A DNA stretch of 59,217 bases from Spirochaetota bacterium (GCA_016285185.1 JAEEQG010000128.1:1-59217); one strand, 5' to 3'. Shown: positions 9,042-18,324, numbered from the stretch's first letter. Notes: a model not told the origin generated them from the sequence alone. Translations and numbers: made by a program.

Positions 9042-10190
9042 ATGAGAAGATTCGAATCGATTATACTTCTACTTTTAATTCTCATTTTTACACTGTTTTC
9101 GTGTAAAAAGGCCGAACAGTCAGAAACCAGTATAAGGCTTCCTGAGGCAGATTCCGTAAATCAGGCCCCTGCTAACAGTGTTTTAAGGTGGTATTATTTT
9201 TCGCGTTCCGGTATTGCTTCTATAGAGACACCAAAAGATACCCCTCAGACGATATTCAGGCCTTGGACAGAAACAATGCGTGTTTCAGGCACAGCACAAA
9301 TCGATTCAAAATCCTACATGTTGGTAAACAGGCTTGGACTATTGGTCTTACCCGACAAACTGGATGAGCTTCCTGAATTAAAAACTGATGTACTATATTT
9401 TACTGATACAACAGCTTCAAATCTGATATCTATTGATAGTTATCCCGTTTTTCATGTGTACAGGAACAGTTTTTTTAACAGTAAAGCATCTGTTTCGCCT
9501 ATGCCGTTTTTAATTCAATACAGAACAACCGCAGACATTTTCTTTCCACTGCTTAAAGTTGAAGATCTTGAGTTACCATCAAATGCAGAGACAGTCCATC
9601 TGCAATTTGACGGAACAAACTGGATAGGTTCTTTTAAATCATCTACTGAAGAGCGCACACAGTTCAATTACTTAAAATTCTTCTCATATGAACCGTTGAT
9701 TTCGCTGACAGGTTCTGCAAAAAAAGGGCAGATTCAAAAAGAACAGCTTACCCAGGAGCATTTTGAAGAATTGGCTTCGCAGCGAGATTTTTCAACTGCA
9801 CCAAAAAAAATGATAAATCTTTTACGCCAGATTCCTGAAAATCTTGCACTTTCTCTGGAATATACCGAAAGCAATCCTGTAAGCCCCGTAAGCTACATTC
9901 GCGAAACAAAAACCGAACCAATGTTCGGTAAGGTAAAGAATTTAAGGAACAACATATCTGCCCTGTTCAATGACGGTACTTTTTATTTTGCCGGTGCAAC
10001 CGACAATATGCCCATTGTAAATAACAATAATCCTGTTTGTCTCCGTCTGCCCAAACTACCTTCAGGCTTTTTATACACTGATTTTGTGTTTTCTGGCTCA
10101 ATTCTATACGTTGCATGGGAAGAGGAACTCTTCTATGAGACAGGAAGAAGCGGTTTTCTTGCAGTTGATTTAAGAAAAGTTCTTTATTAA
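9042..10190 (+). CDS. Putative lipoprotein of unknown function
   Basis: A 382-residue protein starting at ATG 9042; an earlier TTG would hide the signal peptide. MRRFESIILL and a hydrophobic stretch lead to the lipobox LFSC, then KK. I do not recognise the rest, which looks like a beta-rich secreted domain (repeated short hydrophobic strands, for example SYMLVNRLGLLVL). Its 3' end overlaps the convergent nudC gene by 21 bases, so there is no room for a terminator between them. Confidence 0.75.
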   Translation: MRRFESIILLLLILIFTLFSCKKAEQSETSIRLPEADSVNQAPANSVLRWYYFSRSGIASIETPKDTPQTIFRPWTETMRVSGTAQIDSKSYMLVNRLGLLVLPDKLDELPELKTDVLYFTDTTASNLISIDSYPVFHVYRNSFFNSKASVSPMPFLIQYRTTADIFFPLLKVEDLELPSNAETVHLQFDGTNWIGSFKSSTEERTQFNYLKFFSYEPLISLTGSAKKGQIQKEQLTQEHFEELASQRDFSTAPKKMINLLRQIPENLALSLEYTESNPVSPVSYIRETKTEPMFGKVKNLRNNISALFNDGTFYFAGATDNMPIVNNNNPVCLRLPKLPSGFLYTDFVFSGSILYVAWEEELFYETGRSGFLAVDLRKVLY

Positions 10191-10952
10191 TTCATAAACC
10201 ATTGAACCAGACTTTGGAACAGTCGGCAGATTATCGGGTAAAAACCAGTTTGCCTCATTCAGTTCATTTTTTTGCGGAACAAGCTTCCCTCCTGCCCAAT
10301 CTGCAGTCACACCGATTAAAAGCTGATCAGGATAGGGCCATTGCTGACTTGAACAATACTTTATGTTTTTGATGATTATTCCGCATTCTTCTTTTACTTC
10401 ACGTATTGCACAATCTTCAAGACTTTCGCCTGGTTCAAGAAAACCAGCCGGACATGTGTAAACATTGTTATTGCCCTGATTTTGTCTTACCAAAAGAAGT
10501 TTACCTTCTTTTTTTACAAGTACAAGCACAGCAGGTGAAATACGCGGGAAAAAAACGTTTCCACAGAAAGGGCAAATTCTTGCTGTCTCAAACTTATCAT
10601 CCTGTAAAGAACCGCCACAGCTACCGCAAAATCTTGCAGTTTTTCGCCAGTTCAGCAGTGCCAAAGCCCGGGAACAAAGACCGATTAAAGCATAATCAGC
10701 AGCAAAAAGTTGTCTTAAATTTATCCAACAAAAACCGTTAAGAGCAGGAACATTTTCCTCAAGACTAACAGTAAAATAGGATTTATTGTCTTCAAAAAAC
10801 CAGTCAATAGCATAATGCTGGTCAAAATACTTTTGTACAATTTCTCTGTCAGGAAGTTCAATAGCGCTTGATTTTTTAACTAATAAATCTTTCCCTCTGA
10901 AAACAAAAAATGTATCACAACTGTTTATTACATTAGAAGTTATCATTGACAT
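10170..10952 (-). CDS. nudC: NAD(H) pyrophosphatase (Nudix hydrolase)
   Basis: Hydrolyses NADH or NAD-type substrates, and in characterised family members also removes NAD caps from RNA 5' ends. The 260 residues have the NudC order: N-terminal domain, a C4 zinc ribbon (CGSCGG then CPFCG, near residues 112-132), then the Nudix box GFLEPGESLEDCAIREVKEE near residue 175. The family motif SQPWPFPxS appears altered as SQQWPYPDQ. The start ATG has no ribosome site and follows a promoter by 6 bases. It is transcribed towards the lipoprotein gene. Confidence 0.88.
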   Translation of the reverse strand: MSMITSNVINSCDTFFVFRGKDLLVKKSSAIELPDREIVQKYFDQHYAIDWFFEDNKSYFTVSLEENVPALNGFCWINLRQLFAADYALIGLCSRALALLNWRKTARFCGSCGGSLQDDKFETARICPFCGNVFFPRISPAVLVLVKKEGKLLLVRQNQGNNNVYTCPAGFLEPGESLEDCAIREVKEECGIIIKNIKYCSSQQWPYPDQLLIGVTADWAGGKLVPQKNELNEANWFLPDNLPTVPKSGSMVYELIKNFS

Positions 10953-10958
10953 ATTATT

Positions 10959-10986
10959 AGCATAACACTGATTACAATAAAGTCAA
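10959..10986 (-). promoter_or_regulatory. Predicted promoter of nudC (leaderless)
   Basis: TTGACT at 10981-10986, a 16-base spacer, and TATGCT at 10959-10964 preceded by an extended -10 TG. Six bases separate the -10 from the ATG at 10952, and no ribosome site fits between, so the mRNA should begin at the start codon. Confidence 0.6.
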
Positions 10987-11003
10987 AATTTTTTTTTGGA
11001 TTT

Positions 11004-11912
11004 TTAAAATAAATCCAACATAGAATCAAGATATATAGCTTCGCGAACATTCAACTGACATTCTGGTTTTGTCATATAATATAGAAGAAATTCCAAAATA
11101 ATAGCGCTGCCAAGTCCACGTCCTTCAATCTTGAAATTTGAGAAGCCCATCGGCAAGTATGTGTTCTGGATATCCCTAATCCCGATAAAACCTGGATTTT
11201 TCATAGCTAAAGAAAACCGATAGCCATTATCAGAATCCTGTGAAGTACATTTGTAATCAGGAACATCTTCGCCCAGATTTTTGCGGCTGACATTTTCATA
11301 GCAATCTTTGCGGTTCTTACATGCAAAATTGCAACATTCATTACACAAAAACTCCACCTTGTCTTTTTGCATCTGTGAAAAATCTGCAAATCTGCTCAGA
11401 GTTTTGTTTAGACGAAAATCTGGTACAACGTATTTAAAATCTATTCTGTCAATTTCAGCTTTTAAGTCCGAAAAATCTGTCATCACCTTTGTTGTAGACG
11501 AAATAAGATAAAGTTTTGGATATTTGTTCCTAAGATAGCCCGCAAGCAAATTCGAATGAACGATTACTCCGCTTGGAATTTTTGCTTTTTCAAACATTGC
11601 ACAAAGATTATTGCACTTTTTGTCCGAAAGATGTTCTTTATTAAGCAGTGAATTGCTGAATGTAAGCCTTGCGGAAATCCCGTAGTCATTCACGAGGGCA
11701 AGGACATCATCTGCGTCGGCATCCCCAAAAGTCGTTCTGCCACCACCCCAAAGACAATCTGTTGGCGCACCGTAAATTGAAGCTATGTTACACCAGTCAT
11801 AAAAATATTCCCGGTGCTCTCTATAAAGCGGTAAAAACAATTTGTACAATTCATAAAACTCAAACAGACCAGGCAGATGGTAATATGCTGTATGAGAAGT
11901 TTGTCTTTGCAT
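11004..11912 (-). CDS. U32-peptidase-like protein with cysteine cluster
   Basis: A 302-residue cytoplasmic protein that looks like a distant member of the U32 peptidase/UbiU-like family. The supporting features are the FKIEGRGLGS segment near residue 262 (U32 proteins have a similar KIEGR signature), a likely TIM-barrel pattern, and a cluster of cysteines in CNECCNFACKNRKDCYE near residues 189-205. In characterised U32-type proteins such as UbiU/UbiV, cysteines hold an iron-sulphur cluster, so the same is possible here. The gene starts 4 bases after the nadE stop. I am fairly sure of the family relation, not of the reaction. Confidence 0.55.
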   Translation of the reverse strand: MQRQTSHTAYYHLPGLFEFYELYKLFLPLYREHREYFYDWCNIASIYGAPTDCLWGGGRTTFGDADADDVLALVNDYGISARLTFSNSLLNKEHLSDKKCNNLCAMFEKAKIPSGVIVHSNLLAGYLRNKYPKLYLISSTTKVMTDFSDLKAEIDRIDFKYVVPDFRLNKTLSRFADFSQMQKDKVEFLCNECCNFACKNRKDCYENVSRKNLGEDVPDYKCTSQDSDNGYRFSLAMKNPGFIGIRDIQNTYLPMGFSNFKIEGRGLGSAIILEFLLYYMTKPECQLNVREAIYLDSMLDLF

Positions 11913-11916
11913 TTTT

Positions 11917-13842
11917 TTACAATTTTTCTATCTCTTCCTGCCAGGCACTGACCATTGCATCACTTGGCATTCGCCAGTCACCTCGTGGAGAAAGGTTGAT
12001 AGTTCCCACTTTTGCACCATCCGGCATACAACTACGTTTAAACTGCTGGCTAAAGAAACGCCGGTAAAAAGTTTTAAGCCATTTAAGCATGACGTCATCA
12101 CTGTAGTTGAGCCCGGAGTTCTTGGCAAGAAAGAAAATTTTTGCCGGTGAGAAGCCAAATCTCAGCAAATAATACAAGAAGAAATCATGCAGTTCGTAAG
12201 GACCAACTAAGTCTTCGGTTACCTGAGAAATCTTTCCTTCTTTAGGCGGCAATAGTTCCGGAGAAACAGGGGTATCGAGAATATCACGCAGAACAGCGGA
12301 ATCTTTATCATCAGCAAACCACTCTACCAGATAACGGACAAGTGTCTTTGGTATTGAAGAATTGACACCGTACATGGACATATGGTCTCCGTTGTAAGTA
12401 CACCAACCAAGTGCAAGTTCAGACAAATCACCTGTACCGATTACTATTCCGTTTGTCTTATTTGCGTAATCCATAAGTATCTGTGTTCGTTCACGAGCCT
12501 GACCGTTTTCGTATGTTACATCGTGAATGGATTCATCCTGACCGATATCTTTAAAATGCTGACGTACAGCATCTGCGATCCTGACTTCCTTTAACGTTAC
12601 GCCACATTCTTTTGCAAGTGAACAGGCATTATTATAAGTACGGTCAGTTGTACCGAAACAGGGCATAGTAATGGCCGTAATTTTATCGCGGCTTATACCT
12701 ACGCTGTCAAAGGCACGGCAAGTTATGAGCAGAGCAAGAGTTGAATCCAACCCACCGGAAAGTCCGACTACAGCAGACTGACAATTTATGTGGCGCAGAC
12801 GTTTTGCGAGCCCTTGGTATTGCAATGTGATAACTTCAAGACAACGCTGTGTCCGTTTTTCTTTATCGTCCGGAACAAAAGGATGGGGATCAATATAACG
12901 GGAAAAATCACTTTTCTTATTATCTACCTTCAAATCAAATAGTACTGTTGTATAAGCAGTATCAAAAAAACTGTTATTAACGGAAAAACCGAAGCTTGTC
13001 GTTTTTCGTCGTTCCTGACAGATTCGTTCGATATCCACATCAGCGTAAATAATATCATTGGAGAACAAGGGAGATTCAGAAAGTTGTGTACCGTTCTCGA
13101 CAATAATATTATGTCCCGCAAAAACCATGTCCTGGGTTGATTCATTCATACCGGCATTGGCATAAAGATAGATACAGATAGAACGGGCTGACTGTGACTT
13201 TACAAGGCTTCTTCTGTATTCGGCTTTTCCAATGATTTCGTTTCCAGCGGAAAGGTTAGCGATGATAGTTGCACCAGCCAGCACATGTCGGCTCGACGGC
13301 GGTACAGGAACCCAAAGATCTTCACAAATTTCACAGGCAATGGTTATGGAAGAATCTGTTTTGTCCTGAAGAAGAATGTCCGTCCCAAACGGTACATCTT
13401 CAAATCCAGCAAAGGAAATAAACTGGGTTTCCATGTTTTGTTGAAATGGAGTAAACTGTCGGCGTTCATAAAACTCCCCATAATTTGGAAGATAAGATTT
13501 TGCATATAGAGCAAGAAGCCTTCCGCCACAGACAGCAGCCGCACAATTGTAAATACCTTCGGTACGAGCAAGAGGAAGCCCAACAAAAAACAATGAATCC
13601 AGCTTTTCTGTCTTTTTAATAATTCCAATAAGCTGTTCTTGAGCTGAACGCAGCAGGGTCTGTTGAAAAAACAAGTCACCACAGGTATAACCGGTTATGG
13701 ACAATTCCGGGAAAACAATAATGGAAGCACCTTTTTTGGATGCTGTTCCAGCCGATTCAACAATCTGTTCGGCATTAAATTTACAATCTGCAACCTTTAA
13801 CTGTGGACTGACACAAGCAGTCTTAATAAAACCATATGCCAT
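11917..13842 (-). CDS. nadE: Glutamine-dependent NAD+ synthetase
   Basis: Last step of NAD synthesis: amidation of nicotinic acid adenine dinucleotide, with ammonia drawn from glutamine. The 641 residues combine an N-terminal nitrilase-fold glutaminase (Glu in FPELSITGY, Lys in LYAKSYLPNYGEF, Cys in ACEICEDLW) and a C-terminal synthetase with the pyrophosphate loop SGGLDST near residue 365. I chose ATG 13842, which gives the usual MAYGFIKTA start and has AGCAGG upstream; the longer reading frame overlaps the previous gene and lacks homologous sequence. It is close to nudC, another NAD-related gene, across the U32-like gene. Confidence 0.93.
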   Translation of the reverse strand: MAYGFIKTACVSPQLKVADCKFNAEQIVESAGTASKKGASIIVFPELSITGYTCGDLFFQQTLLRSAQEQLIGIIKKTEKLDSLFFVGLPLARTEGIYNCAAAVCGGRLLALYAKSYLPNYGEFYERRQFTPFQQNMETQFISFAGFEDVPFGTDILLQDKTDSSITIACEICEDLWVPVPPSSRHVLAGATIIANLSAGNEIIGKAEYRRSLVKSQSARSICIYLYANAGMNESTQDMVFAGHNIIVENGTQLSESPLFSNDIIYADVDIERICQERRKTTSFGFSVNNSFFDTAYTTVLFDLKVDNKKSDFSRYIDPHPFVPDDKEKRTQRCLEVITLQYQGLAKRLRHINCQSAVVGLSGGLDSTLALLITCRAFDSVGISRDKITAITMPCFGTTDRTYNNACSLAKECGVTLKEVRIADAVRQHFKDIGQDESIHDVTYENGQARERTQILMDYANKTNGIVIGTGDLSELALGWCTYNGDHMSMYGVNSSIPKTLVRYLVEWFADDKDSAVLRDILDTPVSPELLPPKEGKISQVTEDLVGPYELHDFFLYYLLRFGFSPAKIFFLAKNSGLNYSDDVMLKWLKTFYRRFFSQQFKRSCMPDGAKVGTINLSPRGDWRMPSDAMVSAWQEEIEKL

Positions 13843-13919
13843 TTTTGTACCTGCTTTCTTTATTGTAGCCTTCCTTCTAAAATAAATCCAGATAAATTGC
13901 TTTGCAGAATTATAGATTT

Positions 13920-14729
13920 TCAAATCGCCAAGAGTCTGCAGGCATTTTTATATAATATATTGTCTTTCTCTTCCTGTGAAAGAGGCAATGCGTTTATCGA
14001 CTCATATTCATGTTTTGCATTACTCCATGGTGAATCTGAAGCAAATAAGATTTTATCACTACCGTGATTTTTCACAATATTTACAAACCAGTCTTTTGGA
14101 TAATATTCAAAACCCATGGAAGTATCCAAAAAAACGTTTTTACCTATAAGGGAGTCTTCCAAGTGTTCATATTGCAAATGTCCGCCCATATGTGCAAGGA
14201 CTATTTTTCCGCCCTTAAGCTTTTCGATAACAGAAGCAAATTTCTCAGGTGAACTTTTAAATGGCTCCGAAAAAGCCGGATCAGCACCCGCATGAAAAAG
14301 TAGTATAAGATTTTTTGAAAGTGCATACTCATATACTTTGAGCATGGCTGGATCGTCTACTTCAAACAACTGATATTCGGGATGAAGTTTTATTCCCTTT
14401 AAACCAAGACTGACTATATAATCAATATCACTTTTGTAATCAGGAGAAAGAGGCCACAAACCGCCGAAAGACACAAATCTTTTTGAGATTTCAGGGTCCG
14501 AGTTGATGCTGTACGCAAACTCATTCACAGTTTTAATCTGAGAATTTTTCGTTACAACAGGTTGAATCACTGAATAATCAATATGCCATTCATCCATGCG
14601 CGACAAAAGTGATTTTAGTGTTCCGTCTGTTACTGGATTAAAACATGCATCCGAAGCATTGGTCAACTTTTCCATTGCTCTACCAGCAAGAGCATCCGGC
14701 CAAATATGTGTATGAAAATCAATAATCAT
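13920..14729 (-). CDS. Amidohydrolase-family metal-dependent hydrolase
   Basis: A 269-residue TIM-barrel hydrolase of the Amidohydrolase_2 type. DFHTHIWPD at the N-terminus gives the first metal-binding pair; HAGADPAF, LAHMGGH and ILFASDSPW supply the other metal ligands and the catalytic aspartate. The start at 14729 puts the metal site at residue 3, as usual, and avoids running into the tRNA terminator, which the longer frame would do. It ends just before nadE. Substrate unknown: family members include decarboxylases and lactonases. Confidence 0.82.
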   Translation of the reverse strand: MIIDFHTHIWPDALAGRAMEKLTNASDACFNPVTDGTLKSLLSRMDEWHIDYSVIQPVVTKNSQIKTVNEFAYSINSDPEISKRFVSFGGLWPLSPDYKSDIDYIVSLGLKGIKLHPEYQLFEVDDPAMLKVYEYALSKNLILLFHAGADPAFSEPFKSSPEKFASVIEKLKGGKIVLAHMGGHLQYEHLEDSLIGKNVFLDTSMGFEYYPKDWFVNIVKNHGSDKILFASDSPWSNAKHEYESINALPLSQEEKDNILYKNACRLLAI

Positions 14730-14763
14730 AGGTATAATCCTGTCGGTAAAACGATGTATATAC

Positions 14764-14800
14764 AAAAAAAGTTCAGCCATGGTAAACATGCTGAACTTTT
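14764..14800 (-). terminator. Rho-independent terminator after the initiator tRNA
   Basis: Read on the minus strand: GTTCAG, a CATG pair with one bulged base, a short loop, then CTGAAC, followed by seven Ts. It begins 11 bases after the tRNA 3' end and separates it from the amidohydrolase gene. Confidence 0.85.
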
Positions 14801-14811
14801 CAAAAGCTGTA

Positions 14812-14884
14812 TAGCAGGAGTAGGACTCGAACCTACGACCTCCGGGTTATGAGCCCGACGAGCTGCCAGCTGCTCTATCCTGCG
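14812..14884 (-). tRNA. Initiator tRNA-fMet (CAT anticodon)
   Basis: A complete 73-base cloverleaf without encoded CCA. Initiator features are all visible: no Watson-Crick pair at 1-72 (C1 opposite U72), the A11-U24 pair in the D stem, and three consecutive G-C pairs (GGG/CCC) in the anticodon stem flanking CTCATAA. The acceptor stem is CGCAGGA with TCCTGCT, and A73 is the discriminator. It therefore starts translation and is not the elongator. It has its own promoter and terminator and sits between folA and an amidohydrolase gene. Confidence 0.96.
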
Positions 14885-14896
14885 TCGTTCACAAAG

Positions 14897-14925
14897 ATAG
14901 TACATTATGTTCTTTATTACGTCAA
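14897..14925 (-). promoter_or_regulatory. Promoter of the initiator tRNA
   Basis: TTGACG at 14920-14925, a 17-base spacer and TACTAT at 14897-14902. The -35 overlaps the folA stop codon. Mature tRNA begins 13 bases after the -10, allowing a short 5' leader for RNase P. Confidence 0.7.
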
Positions 14926-15458
14926 GTAAAAAGATTGACTTTGGTTGTATTTTTTATACGTCGATAGGTAACAAAGCGGAACGTCCATTCACTTTCTATC
15001 ATTTTGTCAGAAACCTCAATAATCTGCCAGTCCGGATTTTCATCAAGATTCGGGAAAAAAGTATCCGCAGCAGGAGAAGCTGATTCGACCCTGGTAACAT
15101 AGACTGTGTTACAGAACGGCAAAAACTGCCTGTAAATTTGCCCTCCGCCTATAACAAAAAAGTCATTGCCGATATAAGGCTTAAAAAAACCATTTCTTAC
15201 GGCTCGAACAAAACCGATTGGCGAAGTAAAGATCACCGTACCTTTTGCTCTGAAATCTTTTTTTCTTGAAAGAATGATATTTATGCGATTTGGAAGCGGT
15301 TTACCATCCGGCAGGGATTGAAGCGTTTTCCTACCCATCACAACTATTTTACCAGTCGTCAATGCCTTAAAACGCTTTAAGTCTTGTGACAGCGGGAATA
15401 AAAGCTTGCCTTCGTTTCCTATAGCCCAATTTTGATCGGCGTTGACTATTACATTCAT
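14922..15458 (-). CDS. folA: Dihydrofolate reductase
   Basis: Reduces dihydrofolate to tetrahydrofolate with NADPH. The 178 residues show the DHFR order: NADQNWAIGNEGKLLF at the N-terminus, the cofactor-binding VMGRKTLQSLP, LPNRINIILSR, and FVIGGGQIYRQF near residue 123. The start ATG overlaps the TGA of the preceding gene. Tetrahydrofolate is the source of the formyl group placed on Met-tRNA-fMet, whose gene lies directly downstream. Confidence 0.94.
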   Translation of the reverse strand: MNVIVNADQNWAIGNEGKLLFPLSQDLKRFKALTTGKIVVMGRKTLQSLPDGKPLPNRINIILSRKKDFRAKGTVIFTSPIGFVRAVRNGFFKPYIGNDFFVIGGGQIYRQFLPFCNTVYVTRVESASPAADTFFPNLDENPDWQIIEVSDKMIESEWTFRFVTYRRIKNTTKVNLFT

Positions 15459-17167
15459 TTTGAATATTTGTTAAAAAATAGCTTTTCAACATCGGTCCGT
15501 TGTTTGACCGAAAAAATCGGCTCATTGTTCTCTTCATCAAAACGATACGGGATATCAAGTTTTTCTGTATAAGCTGTACTATGCGGGTCATTTGCATACC
15601 AGTCAAATACTGTCATAATACCTGCAATTGCTTTTATAAGCGACGCATTCGTCAAACCCGATGTACCCTGCTGCGATAAAACAATCTGCAAACGACGGGA
15701 TGTTGTATTTGTTAAACTGAAAGAGAATTTTTCCCAAGGATTCTTTATACCCTCAACATTATTACCTGGATTACCATTGTTCATTTCAAGGGCTGTATCG
15801 ATATTACCGGAGAGCCAGTTAAAATATGATGCAAGTCGGGCTACTTTTTTGCAGACTGGCAATGTTCCCTGTAAAAGATTTTCCTTCTCCATATAATTCA
15901 AATCAAATTTAAGATATGGAAAGAATTCTGTCCGTTCTAGCCAAAGTATAGAAGAAAGGGTTTTCATACCGAAAACCGTAGTTTTAAAGTCTTTTTGCGA
16001 ATAAATGCGATTTACATATTCAGTTACATTCTTGGCATATTCCTTGTCAAAAACATTCATACGGTATAAATACCAGTCGGCAATTGAGTTGTCGATTTCT
16101 TCAACCGTCATATGAATAGCAGCCGTTGGGCTTGTTTCAGTAAATTCAATAGCATTACAACCCGGAAACAAGTCTTCTATGATTCGCATCAGAACAACCG
16201 CACGCTGTAGTGGGTTTTCAGGTGAAAGCAGGTTAAAACCTTCGGGAAAATCAAACAAAGGCTGAAAATACGGAAACATATCTGGGTTTTCTTCAAGAGA
16301 GAGCCAACCTGCTTCAGGAAAAAGACTATCCAGTAACTTGAGGCCTTTTTCGACAGGAGTTTCTGGTTTTTCAGGCACGGTATTGACCGGTGCAAAAGAA
16401 TCGGCATCTGTTCCAACTGTTGCTGCAAAAGGAACCGGTTCATAATTCTGAGGAAGAATTATGTCTTCTTTTTTTAACAAAAGAAAATCCAGTATCTGAA
16501 GGATGTAGTTATCAAGAAAACCCTGCATGGACATACAGTCTGCACCGCACATACGCATTAAGAACGGACCAAGCCCCGAAACAACTGTTTTGTAGATGTA
16601 AGTCCACTCTTTGATGGAATCGGCTACTGCGTCTTGAAGACGATCTTCGGCAATATGTGTTTTTCCGCTTATTTCCAACGAGATTTTACTCAACAAATCG
16701 CTGAAAGATACTGTACCCAAAAACAAAATCTGTATAACAGGCCTGTAAACTGAAAAAACAAACGGTATCATCATTTCTACCGTAACACCCATAGGTTTGT
16801 ATTGTAGTTTTGTCGCTTCTTTGCTGATAAAACCCATATCCCATGATTCTATTACACCAAAAAGTCTTAACTGGTTATAGGGTTCTTTACCTATTTTAGT
16901 CTTGTATGCAGCTGGTAAAGCGTTTAGTATAAATCGCATTGATGATACGAATTTGTCTATGTGCATTACATAATCATTTAATGTTACCGCAATGAATGAC
17001 TCGTTTATATAATCAAAACCGCCGCTGATGAACAGCGATTTTAGTTCGAACAGTTTTTTGTATTTTTGCTGTTGCTCCGCTGAAACAGAAGGAAGGTGTT
17101 CCGGTAAATTATACTTTAACTTTTGTTCCTTTGTTGCAGAAAAAATACTGCTTGGTAAATAACCCAT
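15455..17167 (-). CDS. Conserved hypothetical protein of spirochaete type
   Basis: A 570-residue protein with no domain I recognise. It has no signal peptide; the sequence is predicted largely helical with several moderately hydrophobic stretches (for example MMIPFVFSVYRPVIQILFLG) that could be buried helices rather than membrane spans. A proline- and glutamate-rich linker near residues 255-275 divides it into two parts. AGGAG lies 4 bases before the ATG. Its stop codon overlaps the folA start, so the two are translationally coupled. Confidence 0.75.
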   Translation of the reverse strand: MGYLPSSIFSATKEQKLKYNLPEHLPSVSAEQQQKYKKLFELKSLFISGGFDYINESFIAVTLNDYVMHIDKFVSSMRFILNALPAAYKTKIGKEPYNQLRLFGVIESWDMGFISKEATKLQYKPMGVTVEMMIPFVFSVYRPVIQILFLGTVSFSDLLSKISLEISGKTHIAEDRLQDAVADSIKEWTYIYKTVVSGLGPFLMRMCGADCMSMQGFLDNYILQILDFLLLKKEDIILPQNYEPVPFAATVGTDADSFAPVNTVPEKPETPVEKGLKLLDSLFPEAGWLSLEENPDMFPYFQPLFDFPEGFNLLSPENPLQRAVVLMRIIEDLFPGCNAIEFTETSPTAAIHMTVEEIDNSIADWYLYRMNVFDKEYAKNVTEYVNRIYSQKDFKTTVFGMKTLSSILWLERTEFFPYLKFDLNYMEKENLLQGTLPVCKKVARLASYFNWLSGNIDTALEMNNGNPGNNVEGIKNPWEKFSFSLTNTTSRRLQIVLSQQGTSGLTNASLIKAIAGIMTVFDWYANDPHSTAYTEKLDIPYRFDEENNEPIFSVKQRTDVEKLFFNKYSK

Positions 17168-17192
17168 ATTTCTCCTGATTCCTTTTTGAGTA

Positions 17193-18245
17193 TTAAAAAC
17201 GAATTCTAAGCTTTTTCCCTATACCCGAAACATCCTTTAATGTGAGGGTTTCGCCGTCACCTGTCAAAAGGACACCGCTGAATGTACCATATATGGTGTG
17301 ATAACCTGTCCGTACTATAAGGACACTCAAAGTGCGTTCTGTATCAGAAATGGGATTAAATGACAAATCCACCATACTTTCAGTATCCTGAATTATCCAA
17401 GTGTTCATTATTCCTTTTGGTCTTGTTATTTTAACAGGAGGTAGGGGATACACTTGTCCATCAACGAACAGCACATTTGAATTGTATTTGTATTCATCTC
17501 TGGCTGCCATTGAAGAATACGAAAGGTGAAAGCAGACAGATTTTCCATCTATGGTACCCATTCCGGTCAAATAATCCTGCCGGGTTCTTAAGCTGTAGTA
17601 TGCTCTTTTTGTTTCAAAAAAAGACAGCCCTTCCATCTTTTGTGGAACAGAATCTGCAATAGTCAAAGTTCCTTTAAGAGAACCTGTCTTTTGTATACAG
17701 GCAACACATCTGCGCATAATCTGCGTCGGTAAAACCGATGCCTGTTGTGCAAAAATCGCATCATCAAACGGCATTGTAAACGAAGCAGAAACATTTGGTC
17801 TTATGTCATCACCTTTGATGTTGAGCAGAACAGAAAGTCGTTTGTCTTTTTCGCTCCAACTTATACGTACATATCTTTTTGAACCGAAAGATACACACAC
17901 TCCACTGCCTGTAGTTTTTGGAATAAATTTTCTGTGCGGACCGCGTACTGTCCGGAAGGCATATTTTTTACCGGAGTTCTTATCCCAAAGAATTATCTCG
18001 GTGTATCCAAATATTTTTGCATCAAAGATATCAACTGTACCTATATAATCCTGAGTAGAAAAACTATAGACAAGAGCTGCCCTAATACGAAGATTTGTAA
18101 TAAAAGGCGGAAAAGGCAAGTCACCGAAAGGTCTTTTAATACCCCTTATTTCCATTTTTTCAAACGGCTTGTTAAAAGTTCCAAAAATCGGCTTGCCATC
18201 TACTATTATATTTTCAGGAGGATTTGTAATTTCCCTAGTATACAA
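17193..18245 (-). CDS. DUF2804 family protein
   Basis: A 350-residue protein that fits the DUF2804 family: it opens with REITNPPENIIVDGKPIFG, matching the family's usual start, and ends with GTFSGVLLTGDGETLTLKD, matching the conserved C-terminal strand region. The fold is probably all beta; no function is established. The start is TTG at 18245, chosen because the conserved N-terminus begins at residue 4 and no ATG exists before residue 31. It is 25 bases upstream of the unknown gene that precedes folA. Confidence 0.7.
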   Translation of the reverse strand: MYTREITNPPENIIVDGKPIFGTFNKPFEKMEIRGIKRPFGDLPFPPFITNLRIRAALVYSFSTQDYIGTVDIFDAKIFGYTEIILWDKNSGKKYAFRTVRGPHRKFIPKTTGSGVCVSFGSKRYVRISWSEKDKRLSVLLNIKGDDIRPNVSASFTMPFDDAIFAQQASVLPTQIMRRCVACIQKTGSLKGTLTIADSVPQKMEGLSFFETKRAYYSLRTRQDYLTGMGTIDGKSVCFHLSYSSMAARDEYKYNSNVLFVDGQVYPLPPVKITRPKGIMNTWIIQDTESMVDLSFNPISDTERTLSVLIVRTGYHTIYGTFSGVLLTGDGETLTLKDVSGIGKKLRIRF

Positions 18246-18324
18246 ACTATACCATCCACTTGTTTTAAATGCTTTCGCAATTATAACTCATATTTGGCGG
18301 CTGTGTATAGTATGGTACAACTTA

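Noticed and set aside
10986-11022. Hairpin TTGGATTT/AAATCCAA as terminator of the U32-like gene
   Set aside because: On the coding strand it is followed by As, not Ts, so it does not fit a Rho-independent terminator.
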